Shown: one piece after another, positions 57,498-64,000 of the stretch | Layout of the letters: each line of letters starts with the position of its first letter | Position numbering within the stretch: the stretch's first letter is position 1 | DNA from: Hexactinellida sp. DTS-2022 | Taxonomy: Eukaryota; Porifera; Hexactinellida | DNA: 64,000 bases | NCBI GenBank assembly: GCA_028753945.1 | Contig: JAPNXP010000005.1 | Span: 2,108,001 to 2,172,000, forward strand | Direction: 5' to 3' | Position numbers and translations under genes: made by a program | Notes under the pieces: model-generated | Databases searched by the model: none | The model's input: only the letters and a program-made list of their open reading frames with translations | Told to the model about the DNA's origin: nothing

Positions 57498-58595
57498 ATC
57501 TAGCTAGAAATATATTCAAAATACGGTATAAACCGCGGGAATTTCGGAGGGATAATAATTAAATGAACAGTTCGTTACAGGACTGTTTGGTACTACTAAA
57601 TCTTACCAATAACTGTAGTAGATTGATAAAAACCACCTGGCTTCTTTGAAAATACTAGTAAACTTATCATGTCCATATACCATGTAACGAGGGCCACTGC
57701 ATAAGGGATAATTATGAAGTCCGTTATTTGCAACAGGTAAGAAGGATTTGTCTGGGGTCTTTGTAAAGTTTTCATAGATAAATTGTTATATATAAGTAAC
57801 ATATTTTGGAAAATGGTAATAAACATAACGCGACGCTTCTAAAATTAGTAATTACAGTCAATATATGCATTACGTGCTTAGTTTTGATCTTATTATCTTC
57901 GCAGTTATGTGGATTTTCTCGGCATTAAACAGTAAGTATTTGGGTACAACTATATTATTGTTCCAGTATTTGATTTGTATATTGAGCACATTTAATTAAT
58001 TGATTTGTAGATTTGAATACATATTAATTCTAATTCATTAACAGCAAGTCGGGAACTTAATTATAGTAAGTCTATAATTACTACATGCTTTTAGCCTTTT
58101 TCACTTTCAATTTGTATCAAACAAATATTAGTTAGGATGGTTATAAACAAAACATGTCATTAGAAAAGGTAAATTTGCATACATCCTGTTTTAAGGTAAC
58201 CATGACAATATAAATGTATATTTCGTTGACTAAGTGATATACTAACATCAAACATGTAATGTATTTTAATATTTTAGAATAACATTCTAATGTATTGGAG
58301 GGGATTTATAACTTATATAATTAGAATTATAATTTATTTTAATTAAAAAAGGTGGGAAAATGGATAAACGTTAATCTGTAGATTATAAAATAAAACTCAA
58401 TTGTTGTGAGAGACCGAAGGGCTCTTATATTCTTTATAACTACTGAATCTATTAAAATAATGTTACATAACTATCTATACATGCTTTAATTAAAGCAAAA
58501 TAATAATATAAATTATTCATAAGTAAACGCACTTTGACTGAAAATTTCAGTCAAAACGCGTTTTGACTGAAAACGCACTTTGACTGCAATACTAC

Positions 58596-59148
58596 TACTA
58601 AAACTAATCATGTGTAAATTCATCAAAATTATTATATAATATTTTAATTAACACTGGCCTAATAGTGCAAATGTTACTAAAAACAGTATCACTGCTGAAA
58701 ATTGCCTGATCAGTGCTGTGTTTAACTGAAACCGTATTGATGCTGTAGAAAAACCATACGAATTCTCCGTGCCAACATCTTCCATAACATTATCATTACC
58801 GGTGCCACTAATACATCCGAATAAGATTGAGTTGCAATGACGAGTTATTTGTTCGAAGTCCATCGAGAGAAGTTAAGGCAGTTTCGTGGCATACTTGAAA
58901 AGAAGCTATTTTTGAATGAATTAGTTTATTATTCCTAATTCTCACGACTAGTTAAAATAGATTTAAATAAATACTTCTAGCTGTTGAACTGTAAATGGAA
59001 TATACGAATTATCATAGTACTTGACACATAATTTCAACCAATACCCATGCTTCTATTAAACTAGCCTCTCTCTTTACTAATCTAACAGAATGAAATTTGT
59101 ACATTATAAATTAGCTAAATCTAACAGATTCTTTATAGAGTTCTTCAT
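58596..59148. other. spacer between Ginger and piggyBac-like copy B
   Basis: No feature established. A 71-codon - strand frame (58863-58648) ends in a hydrophobic segment (FSAVILFLVTFALLGQC), but there is no further support for a gene. Confidence 0.4.
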
Positions 59149-59152
59149 TTAA

Positions 59153-60555
59153 CGCTGGTTCCGCATTGTAATCACCCATTATTAGAAATGTCCAAATTTT
59201 TACAATATTTTCATAGATACTGCGGAGGGAGGGTATCTTTCGATGGGACTTGGGTTTTCATCGATCCGATCATTATTTCCAGAGTTATGACCGTTTTAGA
59301 AGATCGGCATTTAATATTAAAACTCGGTTTTATAACTCCGAAGGTGTTGCCCACGTTAAAATAACTATTTATTGTATTTACAACGTTTCAATATTCAGAC
59401 ATATGATAGTTTGAGGAAATTTTTGCACATCTCAACAAAATCTTTTAGGAAAAAGTGGAAATTGCAAAAGTTATAGCCCTTCGGCGATCTTCAGGGTACG
59501 GATTCTTAACTAAATTGTAACTCGGAGAGGAAAGGAGATAAATTAAAATAGCACTAGTGAAAAATGATCAGCATACATGGTTTACCATATGCAAATAATA
59601 CATTTTGTGAGCCTAGGACGCCCCGTTTTCAAAAATGCCCTATATGGTAGTGTGAATGTGACCAATTTTGATGACACATGCAAATTTGAAACTTCTAAAC
59701 GAGAGACTCTAGAGCTTAGCTCTAAATTACTAATCACATTGATATATCATCTCGAAATCATTGCAATGTCTAAAATCACTCAAAACCAAATGGTTACCTT
59801 CCTAATAATCCCGAATGCCCATATATGGAGGTGTCATGTGACCATCGAAAGAGAGAAATCCAAATTCGAAAGTGAACTGGAGCTTAGTTCTAACTTTCAG
59901 ACACTATCAGTGAATGAATTCCAGCTTGATGGCCGATTTCAATTCCTTCCCGGAACAATATTCTTCGCTGTAGACGTGTCGAAAATCGTCTCTGCCACCT
60001 GAAAACCACCAAATCTAAATATAGACTGCCACAATCTTTAAAGCTTAGTTCTGGGGAACTTTATGAAGTTATATCGCTGAAATTTGGAACATAGCACTCT
60101 AATAAGTAAACTAAGACCTGTTTCAGTTCCGATTGTCCGAATTCGTCCTTAAAATACAAACTGGGGCCCTTTGGGAGCAAAAATGTGGCTCAAATGTGGG
60201 AAAACCGTCCGTTTTTTTTTTAATCGAGCCATTCCAAGAGAAATTTGAATTTTTTCTCTTAAGAAGCTCCTAGGAAATCTCAAGGGGACATGCAATAATG
60301 GTTTAGATCAAAAATTAGATCTGTGCCCTTTTTCAAATTTTCAAGACTAAGCTTTTAGTACTTTATTATTCTATATGGGAGCTTAAATCCAGAATTTCAA
60401 AAAAAATCAGTGCTTATAAGCCCTATATTAGAGTACTAGAAGTCTTAAAATAGCCTATACATATGAGCCCCTATGTACTTGGAAGTATTGACTTACTAGG
60501 ATCAACGAGTACTGTGTTGTATAAACTCACTAATTTGACCAAGGCGGAACCAGCG
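59153..60555. mobile_element. piggyBac-like non-autonomous copy B, TTAA-flanked
   Basis: CGCTGGTTCCGC / GCGGAACCAGCG are exact 12-bp inverted ends, with TTAA immediately outside both (59149-59152 and 60556-60559). TTAA flanks suggest piggyBac, although ends starting CGC are not the usual CCY. Compared with copy A it has about 560 bp more in the middle. The 141-codon frame inside (59577-60002) resembles no protein I know. Confidence 0.72.
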
Positions 60556-60559
60556 TTAA

Positions 60560-62552
60560 GAGATTGTATATATCACTAGTACATGGACACTCAATGCTAA
60601 AAATGTGAGAGCATCTAGCCACACAATATTATTTCCGTTTACGTAAGTCAAAAAATGCTTATTGTTTGCTCCTGTAGAGGGAGGGAGAAGAAGTGATAGA
60701 GAACACTAAATGATAAAATTCAGGCTCTTCACACCAGATGCCCACAAAGCTAGGATTCGAGTCAATCTGAGGCCCTCGAAAAATGCTCTATTTCCACTTG
60801 TTTGCCCACTGTGCATGCACCCCCCCTAGCGTTTGAGAGTTTCGGCGCCCATGGCTATATCATTCATTTATTAAACAATTGTGTTTTAATTAAAGTTTAG
60901 TTGATTTTTCTGTTCTAATTTCAGGTATTCACAGACATTATTTTTATATATATATTAGCCAATTAAAAATAATTTGTGAAGAATAGTATATTTATACTGT
61001 GTCGACTACCACGTAGTGGGCCAGTATTGATTGAAACCACTCCCTTTATAAATATTTTTTCTCGGTAGCCGTTTCCCTGGTAACAGCATTATATATATAA
61101 GGAGCTGAAAATTGGCATGTCGGTGCCGGAGTTCCCTCTAATTTGTACCTGGGGTTACGATTTTTGATCAAATAATTTTAGCACCCACGAGCCATTCGGC
61201 CTCGTTCTCTTCGCGACGGATCACTCTCAACAAAGGTCGCTTCTCAACCAAGGATTTTTCTAGCAGACGAGACGCTTCTTTTGGAGTATGATTTTTTGGA
61301 AAAAATTATTATTAGCGCGAAAATTTGAAATCTTTTCTTATACTGCAACATTAATATGTGATTTAGGCATTGAAAATTGCATCAGACCAGGATAGGAGCG
61401 TATTTACAAATGTCTGTATATTACACTGTTCTCTACCTTTGTTCTTTCGTATTGGACTCCTCGCAAAATCACTCATCAACCCCCTGTGACTTTTAAATTA
61501 CACGTACTTAATTAAGAAGATAGAATATCGCATTAATGTATATTTATAATATTAAAAAATGCAAAATTCTTATTTATGCATTCCCAACTATACTCTGATA
61601 AACTATCTATCCAATTCCGAAAGAAAATTTCGATTCGGACATTTTTTGACCTTTTTGACGTCCCCCAAGTTCAAAATCATCGTCCTATAGAAAAATATGG
61701 CCATAGAATCCTGAATTATTGTCAATTAATGAAAAAGGATACATTTTTGTAAACCACTCGTAGATATACTTTGACATGCTATCTATCCAAATCCAAAAGG
61801 AAAATTTGATTCGGACATTTTTTCTACCTTTTTACCGTCACAAAAGGTCAAAATCACCGCCATTTTGTACAAATACATTCCGTAAGAATTTCCGGGGAGT
61901 GACCTTGATTATGTAGGGGATATCTCAAAGAGTATAAGTCGTAGAGAAAAAACTATCCCTCAAAAATGATCCTTATCAGTAGAGCTACCAGATCCGCCCC
62001 TTGATTCTCAACTGTAATACAAAGTTATAGAGTTAATAATTAATCAGAGCCAAATATTGGTAAATTTGTCATTATTTTAAAATCTATGGAAAAAATAATT
62101 AAATTGATTCTGACAAATGTACGTGGCGGATCTGATGTAACTAATAGTAAAGAGTTAAATTAGCCCTATTACAGAACTTGCGCCTAATAGAGTAAATTGC
62201 TAGCTCTTACATTATCTAGTATGGATTCACTATTAGGCTAAACTTTGACTATGAATATCTAATTCAAATTTTTCGATTTTTGAAATTCTGAGTATCTACG
62301 TCCTTAGAATAACTAGTACTGTCCAAAAACGCAATAATAATCATCGGGTGTCGAAAATGCGATATTCTATCTCCTTAATTCTGCTTGCTCTCCTTTAAAA
62401 ACTATTCATAATAAGTCTATTGGTACTGTTAGAGGCATGTAGCGCGAACAAATGATTCGTTAGATGAATTTATTATCACTCAAAGCTAATGCATACTAAA
62501 CAAACCCTAGAATTTAATTGGATCCATATTTGTCACCCATTTGGATAAAAAT
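60560..62552. other. non-coding stretch with a direct repeat
   Basis: AT-rich with no gene recognised. Two copies of a block containing TTGATTCGGACATTTTTT-like sequence (61590-61700 and 61758-61875) are spaced about 170 bp. CCAGATCCGCC / GGCGGATCTG at 61989-62140 may be ends of a small MITE. Confidence 0.5.
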
Positions 62553-63132
62553 CAGTGTTTGCCAGAAAAAACCACCCCGGAAAAATCCCCATGGAAAAAC
62601 CGGTTTTTTTCCCACCGGAAAAGGGCAGTAAATTTGGTAAAAACCACTTATGACCATATATGGCAACACTGCATGCCAATTTATGGTCAGCTTCTATATG
62701 CAAGAGACAGATTTTCTAAAGAGATTCTACACTTCTAGTCCACCGATTGTAAAATTTAGGACTTTTGAGAGTGGGTCCCTAATGTTAAACTAAGGTTAGT
62801 AGATTAACCACTGAATACACTGATATTCGTATATGATTGTTTACTAACACGTAGTACCAAACGTGCTAGGTGAACGCTGATAAGTGTGGTATGTAGGAAT
62901 TCTTCGATACCAAATATCATTTAAAAGTAATCTAACCGTGTGAAAGATATCAAATTGTGGAATAAGCATTTACTTACTATATACAGTAAATAGTATCCGC
63001 ACTGTCACCGAAATATATTAATCATGCGAGGTCAGTAAATAGAAAAGGCAGAAAAGGGCAGTTTTCCGGAAAAACCGGTTTTTCCAGCTGCCCCGGTCTT
63101 TTCTAGAAAAGGGCGGTTTTTCCCGAACACTG
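62553..63132. mobile_element. hAT MITE, 580 bp, 8-bp TSD (7/8)
   Basis: CAGTGTTTGCCAGAAAAAACC / GGTTTTTCCCGAACACTG ends with repeated GGAAAAACCGGTTTTT motifs. ATAAAAAT (62545-62552) and ATAAAAAA (63133-63140) flank it. Confidence 0.82.
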
Positions 63133-63526
63133 ATAAAAAATTGAGAATATTTCTCTACAAACCAATAGATCGTTGTCGCAAGACAAAATTACACCTATAT
63201 ACAATTTTTCAGCTTTCTGGGACTCAATAGTCTTTCCAATTAATTCTGGACAAACAACAAATAAACACATAACAATTGTCCTTTAATATATAGTTTAATC
63301 ATATTATTGTTTTTAGCCATTAAATACAAGGGTTATCCTAGTATGGATTAGCAGCCAGCATTCAATTAGTATAAAAGGATTTATAAATATCAATTGTTAA
63401 GTGTGCATTATTTATCTAACAGAGACTGTAATTTAATTGATCGAGAATATATTGATGCATACAATGAGTTATTTGTGTTTCGTCTATCTGGCCATACATT
63501 TCTAACATTATATTGTCTATTTTCTC

Positions 63527-63600
63527 TTGGAGGCACTATTAATCAACCAACAGCAAAAATATAGTAACTCCAAAGGATATGCTGTCGGCACAGTTGTGAT
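63527..63600. repeat. partial diverged copy of the 38-151 hairpin
   Basis: GGAGGCACTAT...TAACTCCAAAGGATATGCTGTCGGCACAG parallels one arm and the loop of 38-151. Confidence 0.6.
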
Positions 63601-63749
63601 TTTATATTTTCTAATTTGAGGTATTGACTTTCATTTATGTCAGCCTGTTCATTAATCGTTAATTAACATCCGTATTCTTTTTAGATTATAAAATATATAA
63701 TAACGAATCTACTATTTGTTGTTCTCCATAAAACTTTTAGTGGAGTCAT

Positions 63750-64000
63750 ATGAACTGCTCACACAACGATAACGTGGAACACTTTGTTACAAAGGTAAAA
63801 GTTAGGATAGGCAAGCTGCTAGATGGTCGAAAAAAAAGTAGTGATAAACCCCTTGATTTATTAAAATATATTGGATATTTATCTAATATTGATATAACTT
63901 GTGATATTTTGAATAAAACCAAAATAATAGATACTCTTAAATTACTTGAACATATTAATGATGATATAATGATTTCTGTAAGCGAATTACTTGATTCATG
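63750..64000 (+). CDS. TFIIS-like transcription elongation factor, first exon (partial)
   Basis: An ATG at 63750 opens a frame with no stop to the window end (83 codons plus 2 nt). An N-terminal leader is followed by VRIGKLLDGRKKSSDKPLDLL, then KYIGYLSNIDIT, DILNKTKIIDTLKLLEHIND and ELLDS. This is the pattern of the TFIIS N-terminal (LW) helical-bundle domain. The VRIGK...KKSS...LDLL start resembles TCEA-type TFIIS more than elongin A or Med26, which share the fold. TFIIS restarts arrested RNA polymerase II by stimulating transcript cleavage. Its N-domain contacts other elongation factors in the nucleus. The central and zinc-ribbon domains would lie beyond the window. No upstream in-frame coding sequence suggests an earlier start. 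The gene has the same strand and same functional class as the SPT16-like gene. Confident on the domain, less on the exact paralogue. Confidence 0.78.
   Translation, partial: MNCSHNDNVEHFVTKVKVRIGKLLDGRKKSSDKPLDLLKYIGYLSNIDITCDILNKTKIIDTLKLLEHINDDIMISVSELLDS

Larger units (their letters stand above)
53742..58591 (+). mobile_element. second full-length Ginger, 4850 bp, 4-bp TSD
   Basis: TIRs of about 350 bp (53742-54095 and about 58240-58591) start TGTTGCAGTCAAAG and end CTTTGACTGCAATA. CTAC flanks both sides (53738-53741 and 58592-58595). The TGTTGCA start and the 4-bp TSD match the Ginger at 41628. Contains an integrase gene and a nested hAT derivative. Confidence 0.88.

Noticed and set aside
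57596..57826. 76-codon - strand frame within the second Ginger
   Set aside because: Lies in the 3' non-coding part of the element with no recognisable domain.
58648..58863. 71-codon - strand frame with a hydrophobic C-terminal tail
   Set aside because: Could be a tail- or GPI-anchored protein end, but a stop lies just upstream and no splice context or homology supports it.

Overview
This window looks like an AT-rich invertebrate animal genome. Genes have GT..AG introns, and the transposable-element (TE) families present (RAG1/Transib-like, P/THAP, Merlin, Ginger, hAT-Charlie, piggyBac-like, Ty3/Gypsy) are typical of sponges, cnidarians or other non-vertebrate metazoans. I cannot name the species. 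Two ordinary host genes are recognisable, both only in part and both on the + strand. One is the last coding exon of an SPT16-like FACT subunit (11965-12301). The other is the first exon of a TFIIS-like transcription elongation factor (63750 to the window end). About 51 kb of almost pure mobile DNA lies between them.

Layout. 1-8.3 kb: small palindromic and hAT-like repeats, a long element rich in AACTAAG/CTTAGTT motifs, an 842-bp foldback element, a truncated Ginger copy and a P-like transposase remnant. 9.3-13.9 kb: hAT-like non-autonomous elements around the SPT16 exon. 14.4-16.5 kb: a decayed RAG1-like transposase gene. 17.0-18.3 kb: a hAT derivative with an internal tandem palindrome. 18.58-26.58 kb: a full-length Merlin transposon with 435-bp terminal inverted repeats (TIRs) and an intact transposase, inserted in a Ginger coding exon and itself carrying a nearly intact hAT transposon. 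26.7-27.8 kb: a piggyBac-like copy. 27.9-31.3 kb: a P element with a THAP domain. 31.5-36.7 kb: a Ty3/Gypsy retrotransposon. 36.8-40.0 kb: a Ginger gene with an OTU domain, interrupted by a Charlie-type hAT. 41.63-48.18 kb: a full-length Ginger transposon (integrase plus OTU protease). 49.5-53.4 kb: nested GC-rich hAT derivatives. 53.74-58.59 kb: a second full-length Ginger (integrase, zinc finger, Cys-rich tail) interrupted by a hAT derivative. 59.2-63.1 kb: a second piggyBac-like copy, short duplications and another hAT derivative.

Most element limits are set by matching TIRs plus target-site duplications (TSDs) read directly from the sequence: twelve hAT insertions with 8-bp TSDs (eight exact), two Gingers with 4-bp TSDs, a Merlin with an 8-bp TSD (one mismatch), a P element with a 7-bp TSD, and several TA-flanked elements. 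Nesting gives relative ages. The TE genes work as separate selfish units, not as one pathway. Family assignments rest on motif recognition without database searches.
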